NCBI GenBank assembly: GCA_037102815.1
Contig: BTPP01000006.1
Coordinates: 2,790,001 to 2,854,000, forward strand
Direction: 5' to 3'
Length of the DNA: 64,000 nucleotides
Source of the DNA: Neurospora intermedia
Lineage: Eukaryota; Ascomycota; Sordariomycetes; Sordariales; Sordariaceae
Shown: piece by piece, positions 23,493 to 35,534 of the stretch
Position numbering within the stretch: the first letter of the stretch is position 1
Layout of the letters: each line of letters opens with the position of its first letter
Notes under the pieces: generated by a model
Told to the model about the DNA's origin: nothing
The model's input: only the letters and a program-made list of their open reading frames with translations
Database searches by the model: none
Made by a program: the position numbers and the translations under genes

Positions 23493-26400
23493 TCACCTCC
23501 CCATCCCAGGCCTCTGCAACCCCGGTCTCCCCATCGTACTCCCATTCCCACTTCCACTTCCATTCCCCACATTTCCTCCAGCTGTCCGACTCATAGTCAA
23601 CGGCTTAAAAGGCTTAATCAACCTCTCCATCGGTTTAATCGCCCCCATCCCCTCCGTTCCAGCCAACCTCGCCAGCCCCACCGGCTTCCTCACCACTCCC
23701 GCCACCCCCTTTCCCGCTGCCCGTTTTCCAGGATACCCACCCAACCCCGTAGGCAAGACATTATGGCAAGTAGTCACATGCAAACTCCCCGCCGGTCTCG
23801 TAGGAGTAGGCGGCTGTTCGTTTTCCTCCGCTTCTTCTTCGTCTCCTCCTCCCGCTGGTTGTGGCGGAACTGGAATGGCATCGTCGGGTTCAGGTCGTGT
23901 AGGCGAACTCGAAAAACAGACGTATTGCTTTTTATAATGAAACGAAGACGCAGAAGAGGAATCTTTGGGTGGTTGTAGAGAAGGAGGACGAGTGACGTTG
24001 AGGTTCAGACCACGACTGCTTCCCAGCCTATGGGAGGCAAGTTCAGGGGCTATACCTGTGGTAGTGGCGGGGACAGAGGGTTTGGAGGGGTGGCTTTGAG
24101 CTCTTTGGAGGCCGCCACCAGCGCCGGTGAAGGTGCGGGTTGAGGGGCTATAATTTTGGTTTGAGGGGAGAGATGGGTTGCGGGATAACGATGGGTTGGG
24201 AAGACGGGGAGTTGGGACAGAGGGACGATTGGCGGTGGTAGAGGCGGAAGTGATGGATGAACCAGAACCGGTGGCGGGCTCGAAATTGGTCTTAACAAAT
24301 CCGAGAATGCTCTTTTGGTCGGCTGGACGCTTGTTCGTACCTCGCTTTATGCCTGACGAAACTGAGGCCTTGTTGGCTCTGGCTTCCAAGGCGGCAGCGG
24401 CGCTGGCGTTGGCCGCGGCGGTGATAGCTGCTTGATGGACGGCTGCGTTGACAAAGCCAGGGAGGGAAGCCATGGTGAAGGTTGACGCTTGGTCCATTGT
24501 GGTAGCGTGTGGCTTTGCCCATTGAGGTTCTTCGTGTCCGTCTCCAGTTGATATAGCAACAGGGTTGTAGAGCTTGGGACGTTTTGATCTTGACGAGTCA
24601 AAGCCCTGCCCACTTTCTTGGAAAGCCTCGTCTGGGTCGATGGGATACATATTATCCTCGGTATGGGACATGTTGGGGATCCCCTTAAAGATTTCCTTTT
24701 CGGAAGGTAGCTCGCGTTGGAGCACCTTGGCGATATGGGTCATGAGTGGCCGTTCGAAAGTAGGGCCCTTCTTTGCGAAGGAATTGGCGACGGGAGACAC
24801 AAACGAAGACAGTTCGGTACGTTCGCTACTCCCTGGACTGTTATACACCGGATAGCTGAGGTATAGCAAGGATTGAGCCCGTGTCATGGCGACGTATAGC
24901 AATCTTCGCTCTTCATCTCCGTCTTCGGACCGCATATGCGGGATAGAGCCAGTGTAGACTGCTGGTATGAAGACGATAGGCCATTCGAGACCTTTGGCGG
25001 CGTGAATAGTCGAGATAGTAACCAGTGGCTTGCTCTCCTGACCCTCTTCTCCCTTTTGAGCATCGGAGGCGAGTGACACGTTGGCCAAGAATTGCGGGAG
25101 AACTTCCTCCTCCTTTGACTGTTCAACCCCCTCGATTTCTGGAAGAGCATCCTCACCAGACATGTGCAGGTCTCGCACAAAATCATTGGCAAGACTGATG
25201 AACTCCTGGACGTTGGCCCATCTTTGCTCATGGTCGTCAGGATATGTAACCTGAAGGTAATTTTGGAAGTTCAAGGCTGTGAGCAAATGTTCAATCAAAT
25301 CGACCAAACCAAACGGCTTGCTCTCGGCAGCTTCTTCCATCTTCTTCTGTATCCCATTCAACATGCGAATCAGTTCACCACTAATTTTCTGTTCGGCATG
25401 CTTGGTGATCTTGGTCTTGGCAGTACGGTCTCCCCGGCAATGCTTGACAAGGAGACTGTAAAGACTGAGAGATGACTTCTCCGCTTCTTCGATAAGGTTT
25501 TTGATAGTGCCGTCGCCTATGCCTCGCTTGGGAACGTTCATGATCCTCCCAAACGCATCATTGTTGTCGGGCTGATGGATGACTCGTAGATAATCAAGAA
25601 TAGTCTTGATCTCTGAACGCTCGTAAAACTTGAAACCGCCAACCATGCGGTAGGGGATACCCGCTTTGCCAAGGGCACTTTCGACGTGCCTTGACAGCGA
25701 TGCTGAGCGCAGAAGAATAGCCACATCGTTATGGGTCAACATTGACCCCGACATGAGAAGCGCACGGCGTATCTCGGCGACGATCCATTCTGCTTCGGTG
25801 GAAGCGTTTTTGAGTTTGCGCAAGACAGGACGGGAGCCTCTGTCATGGACTGGTTTCAACACCTTTTGATATCTTTTCTTGTCTTGCTGAATCACCAGCA
25901 GTGATAAGTCGAGGATAGCTTGGGACGAGCGGTAGTTCTCTTCGAGGGAAATCTCGTCTGTTTTCGGATAATCGCGGAGAAGTCTCCACAAGTTCTTAAT
26001 CTCGGCTGAGCGCCAGCCGTAGATACTTTGATCTGGGTCGCCGACAATTGTAATTCTCTGATGCTTTTGGGCAAGCAGTCGCATAAGCTCGTATTGCACG
26101 CCGTTGGTATCTTGGTATTCGTCGATCAGGACCGTCTGTATATTAGACACACAAGAAGGGAACTTGCGGAGAAGTTCCACGCACCGGACCAGTAGATCGT
26201 CATAGTCTAGCAAGTTCGATCGCTCCAAGTGCGTCTGATATTCGGTATAGCACACCTCCAGATCCCGCTGACCTTGCTGTATCGGCTGCTTCTTTGGCGG
26301 TAGGGGCAAAGAGGAAGGACTGGGTTCCATTCCCTTGGCTTTCTTCTTGCTTATCCAGGCCTTTGCCATTGGTGGATCGAGACCCAGTTGTAGCCTTTCG

Positions 26401-26798
26401 CATATTCTCGTGATGATGGATCTTGAGTCGTTATCGTCGGCAATGCTGAACTTTTCGCTCAGTCCAATGTGGCGGCCGTACGCGGCAAGATAGCGTCGAG
26501 CAATGCTGTGGAATGTCCCCAGAATGATCTTGTTTTCGCGACCATTTCCGAGCGCCTTTCCGATGCGCTCCTTCATTTCCCGGGCAGCCTTAACGGTGAA
26601 CGTGGCGACGACGACATCTTGTGGTTGGTAGCCGACATGGTCCACCAACCAGACCACTCGGGAGGTAAGAGTGTGTGTCTTTCCGCTACCTGGGCCGGCT
26701 AATATAGCGACAGTGGCAGCATCCGAGGTCACGGCGCGTGCCTGGGCATTGTTTAAGCTGTCGAGGATGGAGTGTTTTGGCGGCGCGGAGGGAGACAT
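23493..26798 (-). CDS. mus-50: UvrD/Rep-family DNA helicase, Srs2-like (MUS-50)
   Basis: Superfamily 1A 3'-5' DNA helicase. Srs2 enzymes strip Rad51 filaments and limit crossovers in DNA repair. The frame is open without introns; from the ATG at 26798 (MSPSAPPKHS) it encodes 1101 residues. Motifs in order are LNNAQARAV (Q motif), AGPGSGKT (Walker A, about residues 34-41), VLIDEYQDTN (Walker B), GDPDQSIYGWRSAE, EENYRSSQ, TISTIHAAKGLEW and ERRLLYVAMTRAQ. The C-terminal 350 residues are low-complexity, rich in Pro, Ser and Gly, as in fungal Srs2 proteins. An in-frame ATG at 27068 would add 90 residues unlike any helicase; I prefer the internal start because the conserved fold begins right after it and its context is good. 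The mus-50 name is from memory of the N. crassa Srs2 homologue. Confidence 0.93.
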   Translation of the reverse strand: MSPSAPPKHSILDSLNNAQARAVTSDAATVAILAGPGSGKTHTLTSRVVWLVDHVGYQPQDVVVATFTVKAAREMKERIGKALGNGRENKIILGTFHSIARRYLAAYGRHIGLSEKFSIADDNDSRSIITRICERLQLGLDPPMAKAWISKKKAKGMEPSPSSLPLPPKKQPIQQGQRDLEVCYTEYQTHLERSNLLDYDDLLVRCVELLRKFPSCVSNIQTVLIDEYQDTNGVQYELMRLLAQKHQRITIVGDPDQSIYGWRSAEIKNLWRLLRDYPKTDEISLEENYRSSQAILDLSLLVIQQDKKRYQKVLKPVHDRGSRPVLRKLKNASTEAEWIVAEIRRALLMSGSMLTHNDVAILLRSASLSRHVESALGKAGIPYRMVGGFKFYERSEIKTILDYLRVIHQPDNNDAFGRIMNVPKRGIGDGTIKNLIEEAEKSSLSLYSLLVKHCRGDRTAKTKITKHAEQKISGELIRMLNGIQKKMEEAAESKPFGLVDLIEHLLTALNFQNYLQVTYPDDHEQRWANVQEFISLANDFVRDLHMSGEDALPEIEGVEQSKEEEVLPQFLANVSLASDAQKGEEGQESKPLVTISTIHAAKGLEWPIVFIPAVYTGSIPHMRSEDGDEERRLLYVAMTRAQSLLYLSYPVYNSPGSSERTELSSFVSPVANSFAKKGPTFERPLMTHIAKVLQRELPSEKEIFKGIPNMSHTEDNMYPIDPDEAFQESGQGFDSSRSKRPKLYNPVAISTGDGHEEPQWAKPHATTMDQASTFTMASLPGFVNAAVHQAAITAAANASAAAALEARANKASVSSGIKRGTNKRPADQKSILGFVKTNFEPATGSGSSITSASTTANRPSVPTPRLPNPSLSRNPSLPSNQNYSPSTRTFTGAGGGLQRAQSHPSKPSVPATTTGIAPELASHRLGSSRGLNLNVTRPPSLQPPKDSSSASSFHYKKQYVCFSSSPTRPEPDDAIPVPPQPAGGGDEEEAEENEQPPTPTRPAGSLHVTTCHNVLPTGLGGYPGKRAAGKGVAGVVRKPVGLARLAGTEGMGAIKPMERLIKPFKPLTMSRTAGGNVGNGSGSGNGSTMGRPGLQRPGMGR

Positions 26799-28755
26799 GG
26801 GGAGCGAGAAAGGGACTGCAAGAGCAGCTAGACTGAGCAAATGCGATATGGTGATTGGACCATTGGAGCCCAGCAGCTCGCAGTCTGCAGAATTCGGGCA
26901 AGTTGCTGTGCCTGTACAGGTTCGTTGCAGTTTGTTGCCGGCGATTGTCAAGTGGAATTCGCGAACGACCACTGAAGCGGGTCGCGCCGTCAAGGTGCGC
27001 GGCTCCACTGTCGCTGCACGAAAGCATGTGACTTGTTGGAGGTCCAGTTTGGGGAATGCATCCAGCATGCAACCCTAACCCTTCTCTAGCATAGCCTGAC
27101 ATTCAAATCACAGTCACCGCCAAACAACACGCCAAGCACTCGACACTCTCAATTTCCAAATTCCACAGAACCCAACTTTTCAGACTCGGCCACATAGTGT
27201 ACTGAACCAAAAGGTCCAACTCTTTGCGCGGGAGAGGCTTTCTTCAAACACCTTCACGCATCCTCTCATCGTTTCAATTGACCGATATCTCTTAAACCCC
27301 TCAATTGCCCAGGACCCCGTTGGCGATCACCATGGATCAAGCAGACCTTGTCAGGTGTTGGACCGTTGCATTGCATTCCAACATCTCATATCGGCCCTCT
27401 TTTTAGTATCGCGCAACACGATCGCAAAATCTAACCCCTCATCCTCGGTTCAAATCGTATCCCGACTATCTCGGCCACGACGGACGGGGCACAAACTCCA
27501 TTTCACCGAACATCATAGCCGAAGAGGCGGCATGGAGCCCAAGGTATACACACGTCGACAGCATGAACTCCTTACATCACGGCTTTGTTTGTTGAAAGCG
27601 ATCCGGGCGTCTAAGATATCAAGCTCAATGGACATGGCCCTCCGTGATATAGCTGACAGGATTGTGCTATTGATCAGGATCAGTTCGGAGCCTAGTGCCA
27701 GATTTAACCAACAAATGGCATCAGCACATGCGGCTGACGTGAAATAGTGATCTTCACCTGCTGCTGTGTGATTGTTAGTCAAAGTGACTGCCCATCCACC
27801 ACATCCAAGGCGATAGCATGGTGGATAGAGCGCTCCTTTTATCAAAAACCATCGGTTGCTCCTTTCACTAGTGGTGTCGTGACTTTGATCACATGTGCCC
27901 ATCACTGTGACTTTCTCAGTCCAACTGCCGTCACTGGCAACCATCCCAAGTTCTGGACCCATCGCGGCGGTAACGAGGCTCGAACACTGCAAGGTACGCC
28001 TCATCGTTGGAGGGCCTGTCAAGGCTAGCCATGCACGAGTTTCCTTGCTGAGAAAAGGCGGTGGGTTTGGAAGAGTTTATTGTTCACAGAATGGGGTCCA
28101 GGGACAAGACAGATCAAAATCCAAAAGAGAGACAGAGGCCAAGGACGGGACGCGGGAGCGGCACCAATCGCCAGGGGTCAACAACGAGGTGGAGGCGGAG
28201 ATAGACGACCTCACCGGCGTGGTCACCATGTGCCAGCCAATCGCGTCGAGTCCCTTGCCGCTCGCCCTCCGGTGCTGTCAAGTCCACCCGACCAATCATG
28301 TCTCATACAAGCGTAGCACCACTTCTTGTGCTCACCAAGACCCCAATCAACATGACCGATTCTCTCTCTCTTTGGGGCCTCCATCCAAAGCTATTTTTGA
28401 CGGTCATCATGCGGGAATCACGAGGGAGAATGCAAGTGGAAGAGGTGCCTGAATCCGGCCCGTACGCCAGTGGCCAATCCGCTCCCAAACTGACCAAAGT
28501 GCTCGTCTACTCGACACATGCCTCACGACCCTTCCAACCCGGATTGTGTCAACAGCCGCTACCACAGTATATACCCAGACGTTTGCCTCGACGCCCCTCC
28601 TCCCGTTGACCTCCTGTTCATGCGGATGCTGTGCTGGCCCATATCACATTGCGTTTCACTCTAGCGGATACTCTGCCTGAGGGATCGACGGTTCCCAAAA
28701 AGGCCAGCAGCTCAGAAAAGGAACTATACTCCCCGGTATCCGGCCTCATATCATC
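26799..28755. other. Divergent intergenic region, mus-50 and membrane-protein gene
   Basis: About 2 kb between two divergently transcribed genes. Frames of 120-185 codons occur here but have no recognisable motifs and no consistent codon pattern. The region probably holds the two promoters and leaders. Confidence 0.5.
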
Positions 28756-30657
28756 ATGCCCCTTGGTATCAGGACTTTCATCAGCAGAAACAACATCAAG
28801 TATAACTCGGCCTGGGTCTTGTCACTCCTGGCCACATCACTCGTTCTCACTTGGCCTCATCTCTGCCTCGCCATTCCTTTACCTCAGCCTAACTTGTCTC
28901 CGAGAGGCAACAACAACCCATTGAACATCGATTGGGATCCCGCTCCGGCACCAGAAGACGGCCCCCCATTGTCACGAGGTGCTATCCGTGACCCGGCCTA
29001 TCTCCCAGCACAGATTGGCGGCATTGTTGGTTCGTACGCGGTATCATTGGTCATTGTCGCTACCCTTCTTCTTGTGCTATCCAAAGGACGGCGTCAAGCT
29101 TTGATCAACGCCGACCTTCCAGAAGAAGACAAGTACCTCGACTTCAACCCTCTCCCGGCATATCTTCAGCAGTCCGAGGAGGAGTTCAAACAGACACTTG
29201 CACAGTTCCATCAACAAGAACTTGGAGAGCACTTCCTCCAGCAGCAAGAGTACGGACAAGTCCCGCCACCACTTCCCACGCTGCAAATCCCACCGAGCCC
29301 ATACAGGAACTGGGGATTCAGAGAATCACCACTTAGCGCCAGCAGATCACACTCAGTCATCTCTGCTGGGTCACCAACCTCGACGGTTCTCGCATCCGGT
29401 TACGATCTTTCAGTCGACCAGACGGTGATCCAACACGACAGAGCCATGGCGCAGCAGCAGCTAGAAGAGATGTACAGGCATGTGATGGAGCAAGAGGAGG
29501 CAAAGGCAGAGGGAAGGCAGTACATACCACCAAACCTACCAAGGCCCTCGGTGTCATCATTTGCTTCCCAGCAACCACAAGCCTCAGCAACACCAGGAAC
29601 TGTCCGCAAGAACAAGCCTTCCAATCTCAACCTCTCCAAGGAAAAGGAGGAGAAGCAATCTCGCGGCGCCTCTTTCCTCAACTTTCTCAAATCCCCCAAG
29701 AAGAACAAGGCGCCCCAAGGTCTCTCTATCTCCTCGCCCATCATGACCCCAATGTCCGGCACTTTCCCCCGCGGCTACCACCCGGACGTCGACGGGCAAG
29801 AGATGAACTCGATCCCTCCGCGTCACTACGCCCCGGCCAAGCCACCTCCCATCCCCTCGGACGTGCTCCCCTTCCGCCGTCAACAGGCTCAATACCCCAG
29901 CCCCGACATCTCCCCCGTAAGCACTCAGTCCATCGACCAACGCATCGACGTCGCCCTCCACCATCCTGCAAATCAGGGCGAGCGCGAAGGAGCCCGCCCA
30001 GACGAGCGTCTCCCTTCGCACATCCGCGACCCCTCGGCAGCCTCCAACGCCTCTTCCCTGACAGGAGACGCCTACCTTGCCGACCCGCCCTCTGCCGTCT
30101 CCGACCGGTCCACCTCGGGCCTCGTCTCCTCCGGGACCGTCGGTCTCCCCTCCTCCCCTCGCCCCGGCGCCAACCGCTTCCCCTCTCTCGACTCAACCCG
30201 CACCCTCCCCGCGTCTCCCAAACCCGGCGCTTCCTTCTCCTCTTCCCGCTCCGGCGCCTCCTCAACTGGAAAATCCAGCACCCTCCGCCCCAACGCTCCC
30301 GCCCCTCTCAACTCTTTAAGCGGGAACGCCTCCGCCTCCTCCTCTGCCGTCCGCGCCGGCGGTGCTCTGCCCCTGCGCGCTTATGAGCCTTCCCTCGCTA
30401 GCCCCACCAGCGGGTCGCAGACAACCAAACAGACGGTGTTTACCCGCCAAGTGCCGGGGCCCCTGAGCCCGGGCACCGCGGGGCTGAGGACGCCCTGGAC
30501 GGGCGCGCCCGTGCCGTATAGTCCGTACCAGCCGTTTTCGCCGGTGGTGCCGATTACCCCGTCTTTGGTGACCAAGGCGGATAGGAAGAGGATGAAGAAG
30601 TTTGAGCCCAAGACGCCGACGGTGGAGATGGTGAGGAGTGAAGAGGAGATTTGGTAG
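28756..30657 (+). CDS. Single-pass membrane protein with Pro/Ser-rich cytoplasmic tail, unknown function
   Basis: One uninterrupted frame of 633 codons starting at an ATG. Residues about 18-41 form a hydrophobic segment that looks like a signal peptide (LSLLATSLVLTWPHLCLA). A second hydrophobic stretch near residues 87-110 (IVGSYAVSLVIVATLLLVL) is followed by KGRR, a good stop-transfer signal, so the short N-terminal part would face out and about 520 residues would face the cytoplasm. The tail has an acidic LPEEDKYLDFN segment, a Gln-rich part (HQQELGEHFLQQQE), then long Ser/Pro/Ala-rich disorder, and a terminal motif TPTVEMVRSEEEIW that looks conserved. No enzymatic domain was recognised. 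This could be a sensor or scaffold, but that is only a guess. Confidence 0.85.
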   Translation: MPLGIRTFISRNNIKYNSAWVLSLLATSLVLTWPHLCLAIPLPQPNLSPRGNNNPLNIDWDPAPAPEDGPPLSRGAIRDPAYLPAQIGGIVGSYAVSLVIVATLLLVLSKGRRQALINADLPEEDKYLDFNPLPAYLQQSEEEFKQTLAQFHQQELGEHFLQQQEYGQVPPPLPTLQIPPSPYRNWGFRESPLSASRSHSVISAGSPTSTVLASGYDLSVDQTVIQHDRAMAQQQLEEMYRHVMEQEEAKAEGRQYIPPNLPRPSVSSFASQQPQASATPGTVRKNKPSNLNLSKEKEEKQSRGASFLNFLKSPKKNKAPQGLSISSPIMTPMSGTFPRGYHPDVDGQEMNSIPPRHYAPAKPPPIPSDVLPFRRQQAQYPSPDISPVSTQSIDQRIDVALHHPANQGEREGARPDERLPSHIRDPSAASNASSLTGDAYLADPPSAVSDRSTSGLVSSGTVGLPSSPRPGANRFPSLDSTRTLPASPKPGASFSSSRSGASSTGKSSTLRPNAPAPLNSLSGNASASSSAVRAGGALPLRAYEPSLASPTSGSQTTKQTVFTRQVPGPLSPGTAGLRTPWTGAPVPYSPYQPFSPVVPITPSLVTKADRKRMKKFEPKTPTVEMVRSEEEIW

Positions 30658-33600
30658 GTGTGGGATGAACGGGAAGTGAAATGAAAAAAATGAAACCCAA
30701 AAAAAATTGCATGGTACTGGAATTTGGGATTGATATCTTTAGGGTGGATGGATGGATGGATGGTAGCATTGGACGGAAAGATTGGGGGGTAAAAAACATG
30801 TATGGGTGATGGATAAGGTATAAGTGGCATGATGGATGGATGGCATGGACGGGTGATGGTGATGGTGATGGTGATGATAAAGCAGGATCTTCTTTTTTGC
30901 CCTCTTTTTGGGTCCCCCTTTTTTATGTGTCTTTCTCTTCGATGGGTTGTACATACACATAACCGATATACCAATTTCCTTCTTGGTTATTTTCCTTGAT
31001 GGAAAAAGTTAATTTGATACCAACCTGGGTTTTACACTTCACGTAATGTTTCAGCCATTGTGATGTCGTCCGTGATGGTGATCAAGTAGGGAATGATGTT
31101 GGTTGTCTGAATGACTTGAAGAAGAGATGATATTGAGTTTGTTCCGTCTCACCGTTTCGAAATGAGTGGTGCCGGACCGGGTTCCGGTGGGTTGGAGGGG
31201 TTTGGAACGGGATCATGAAGTCACGTACCTCTAGTATAGTTACGTGTGGAAGGTGCGCCCCGCCCTGCAGTTTTGCCCGACTCTTATATCTTTTCTTCCA
31301 ACCAAAGCAACAATCATGCATTCTCCACCACCATCTTAATTCACTTCTACTCACTTTGTTACGCTTACGATATCCCGAGGTTCGCCGCCCCCTCCTCCGG
31401 TACATAATGCCTTGAAGAGTGCAGCGTTTCTCCAAATCCTGTTGCAAGCGGCCAACACCACTGCATCTGCACAGTCAAGCCTGCCGTGAAAGCCAACGTA
31501 AGTCACCTTACCCTACGACTAGGGACTGTTCACAGCTGAATCGCAGCTTATTCGCGTTGGACCGGCCGACCTGACGCTCCCGCGAATTCGTATAAGAAGG
31601 CCAACAACGGTCGTGGGCCCCAAGATATATATCCAAATTCAGATAGAAGTTACCTGACCCAGATCAAATCCTGCATACACAGATCAAAACCCGGAAGCGA
31701 GGTATTTGTAGAAGATACCTAACCCTCCTACATACATATGTCAGTGGAAGAATACTTTTCCATCACTCTAACAATGCATGCATATTGAGTTAGAACCCAT
31801 CCTCAAAGTATACTCCAAGGGGTCGGGGCAGAAACGCGGCGCTCCCTAAGCCATGCAGAATATGCAAGCATACCTGCAGCAAAATTGGCGTTATTGCGCA
31901 GTTCGCGAGTTTCTATATACGGTATCTAAGTAAAGGACAGCTGCCGCGGGTACAGCTGACAACTCCCGACCGACAAGAGAACAGATGCATGAAACATCGT
32001 CAATCGTACATGGCGTCGCAGCATGTACATATTTCGAGTCAACGAAAATAGATACTTGGAGGAGTTGATATTGGAGAGGGTTGGGGAATGTTTCGAAACA
32101 TTATACATTCGAGGTATCTTCTCGCTCCAGGTTCAAAACATCATATTCCACGTGGAACCCAAGTCAGTTTTCAGGAAGGGGAACAACCTTGCCTCCCGGG
32201 ATGCCAATCTCAGTTCCAGAAGAGAAACAGACATGGAAGGAACAACAAACAACAACATGTGGAGTTCAAGGGACGGAAAGAAGGAACGGAAAGAAGGGAC
32301 GGAAGGAAGCAAGAGAAGATGCACCGGCCGGATGGGAATCCCACGATTCCCATTGGAAGGCATTAATTACATGTGATTCAGATATTATGGGGCACCGCCA
32401 AGATTCGTTTCAGTGAAGCATCCATTGACTGAATCAATGCAGAGCGTGACTTCCGTCTTTGAGACCAACCCCAACTAGGGGTCTTTCTTGGGAGACGCCT
32501 GCGCATTAGGATCAAATTCAGGCGTGTATCTTGGTGCAGGTGCTTTATCGATGTAGTGTATGCCAGAAGGGACTCGGGGTTCATATGTCGTTGCAGCAAG
32601 CACATTGCCCCAACAGCAGCTTCAGACCTGGCAAGCCAACAAGTCGAAGGGGAACTTGGTCCGGGGACATGAATGCGGGATGCACACACTCCTGACACCA
32701 CATATTGCAGCTTCGGGCCGGGGAGAGGAGACAAGATGCACATGTACGTACCATACCTCGATGGCAAAGGTTCAACGACGACGAATGAATCATCCACCAT
32801 TCAGCTCACAGCCGTGTTTTTGCCTTCATGTATTGTTAAATGGCTATAACAGCTGAACAACGACGAGCCCCGCGGGACGACGATCTGTCAAGCTGATTGC
32901 CGGAAGCCCCTGCTCGCTCTCGTCTCTTCACTCAGCTCGACCGAAAACAGACTACAATCCGAGAGAACGAACAAGAGAAGGGTACGTCCAGCCGGTTGCG
33001 ATTCCGTCTTCCATCCAAATTTTATGAAAAATTGGTGGCGGCCCTGGCGAGCGTGCGCTGCCGAGACAACTCAAATCCAGTCGGGTCGCGGCTTCTTACA
33101 TAATTCTTATGCACCAACACGTGGGTTTTTTTTTCGCCTCGAGTTACCAAAGAGAGTTGTTTACGCCGTTCGGTTCTGTGGCCCCGAAATTATTACGTTC
33201 AATAAGTGTGGTGTAGAAGCGGAGTCGCAAAGATTCGCGTAGAGATGTTGCACGAGACATTCAGGTTTTGTCGGTCTGGGGGTTAGGTTCTCGGTTGTCG
33301 TGGATCGATGTCTTGGTCAAGTTTGCCACCCTACCTACACTCCCTACCGGCGTACTCTCCAATTTAAGGTTTGCCCCGGCCCCTTTTGGACGGCGGCCCA
33401 ACCGGCGACAACGTGCGAGTCGTAAAAGGGCGGACGGACAGAGTCGAGAGTTGAGAGACTGGACCCCGAAAAGAGAGCTCAACAAACCTACATTATGAAC
33501 CCCCTTTTCTGGTGTGTCACTGATGTGTCACTGCGAATTGCGAGTTTGTGATATTTGGGGATGCTATGTCAGTCAGATATGCTAGGATGCTATGTATGAC

Positions 33601-35346
33601 GGTGCCCGTGAATTTTGATAACTGTCATTGATAGCTTCGGCAAACCCTGTCATAAACTTATTACTTTCACAAGAATTCCCCGAGATTGGATTCGTGTTTT
33701 TGGAAAAGCCGAGGCATGTCTGTAGTCTGTGGCTGAAGAAATATGATAGATGAGATGGGTAATCTCACTGCATAGACATCGTGCTCTGAAATTGGATGGG
33801 GAATGGATAGCGGATTGGGATGAATTGGGATGGGAATTCCAGATTACCGGCAGCAACACCGGCAGTGATAAAAACGATATATTTCGTTACAAGATAGATT
33901 TCCTCGCGCCAACTCCATTTGTTCCATCGCTTGGATAGAGCTTGTCCGCCCTTTGCCGTCAAGGCGCAATTCATGAATTACCATACAATACCAATCTCTC
34001 TCGGGACAATACGTCCGGACCATACCATCCGGTTCCTGGGTTGCGGACCAACGGCGTCGAAAAGCAGGAACCATGAGATGGAAGAAACAGGGGAGGTAGA
34101 TCGTCGTGAACCGGTCCCTCGATCATCCGTTAGTCTTTCCCATCGATCGACCCGCCTCCCGTCTTCTAGAGACATCCGCGGCCGAAGTTCCGCGGAAGCG
34201 GTGATGGCCATACATAATTCGTGTGATGACTGAGCACTGCTTCCACTTGAGGTTGTTGTCCACCGGCTCCCGTCCTCCTCACAATGCGAAAGGTCAAGGT
34301 CAAGGCAGCAAACTGTTCGGTGCAGGAACAACCGAGCTAGCCTGTTTTCGGCAAATATAGCCAAGTCTTTAGTGTAAAGCGTCTGCTGCGATGCGCTTGA
34401 CCCACAGTGCGCACCCGTCACGACGCAGCCTGTGCATTCAACACTCACCTGGCATCGAACAAGAAAACAGGAAAAAAAGAGAGGCGATGCAGAGGGACTC
34501 GGCCGCAAAGCTAACTTTCCGTATACCTATATCTGCCTCCTCCACCCCCCAGCAAGTTCTTCACCATTCACGAATTGAATTTAACCAATTCCAGGATCGT
34601 TGGCCGCACCTCTTGCTGCTAGTTTAGCGAGAGAGTGAGACATTGACCAGAGACAATGGACGGTGTTTGCTTGTGCCACCGCCTGGTGAGTGTTCTAGTT
34701 CAGCAAAGTCAGCAGCTGGCGAACAAGTTGATGACTTCTCGAATCAAAAAGGCGCTAAAAAGGTAAGCCCCGAAAAAAAGGCTGTTGGAACTTGACCCTT
34801 TTCAGCTCTCTATCGATACGCGAGTGGGTTCTTCTGTTGCTTTGGCTGACAATGATTGGTTATGGATATGTCTTGGTTCCGGGCCTCATCCCGGGTGGAG
34901 TGGACTCTTGTGGAGACCCACTCAGTGACAAAAGGTCGTCGGTTGGTTGCACGTGTCCCGAGTCTTGGCGTCCTCCCGTCTCCGGCTGTGTTGGAGCCCT
35001 TTGCTGCCCCGGGCGCTCCTGTTTCCTGTCTTGTCTTGTCTTTCCGTGGGAGACAGACGAGTGACACTGAAGTTCTGGGCGTAAATTGTGGGGATTCCAA
35101 GTGGTTACATAAGCCTTGTGCCCGCCCGAATTCCTCACTTGGGCTCGGCTCCAGCCGGTCAGTCCCTTCCATGATCATCATACGATTCTGTCTTAAATCG
35201 TCCCACCCGTAACCCCATCGCCCCTTCCACTCCCGACACCACTTTCCTTCCGCGCATCAGCTCACTCGAACAATTCGACATTTGCGACGCCGCGGGAGAG
35301 AGAAAGAGCGTGTGAGACTGGAGTGAGCCAGCAAGACGCCAAACAA

Positions 35347-35381
35347 ACCGACCGACCGACTGACCGACCGACCGACCGACG
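35347..35381. repeat. (ACCG)n microsatellite
   Basis: Eight tandem ACCG-type units with one variant (ACTG), about 1.1 kb upstream of the sah-2 start codon. Seen directly. Confidence 0.85.
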
Positions 35382-35502
35382 CTCACTTTGTGTGAAAGTC
35401 AATCCGTCGACACTAGTATCGAGCTGAGGGGATCTCACTTTCGAAACCCCGAGACGCGGTCCAAGCTCCCTCACAGCGCCTGACCCGTCCCGGACCACCC
35501 AC

Positions 35503-35534
35503 CCATCCATCCATCCATCCATCCATCCATCCAT
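35503..35534. repeat. (CATC)n microsatellite
   Basis: Eight tandem CATC units, about 1 kb upstream of the sah-2 start. Seen directly. Confidence 0.85.

Noticed and set aside
26799-27068. Ninety-codon N-terminal extension of the Srs2-like helicase from the ATG at 27068.
   Set aside because: The added residues resemble nothing in helicases, and the conserved fold begins directly after the Met at 26798. Left as an alternative start only.
27780-27900. Possible tRNA-like string (GTGGATAGAGCG).
   Set aside because: No B box or cloverleaf could be formed around it.
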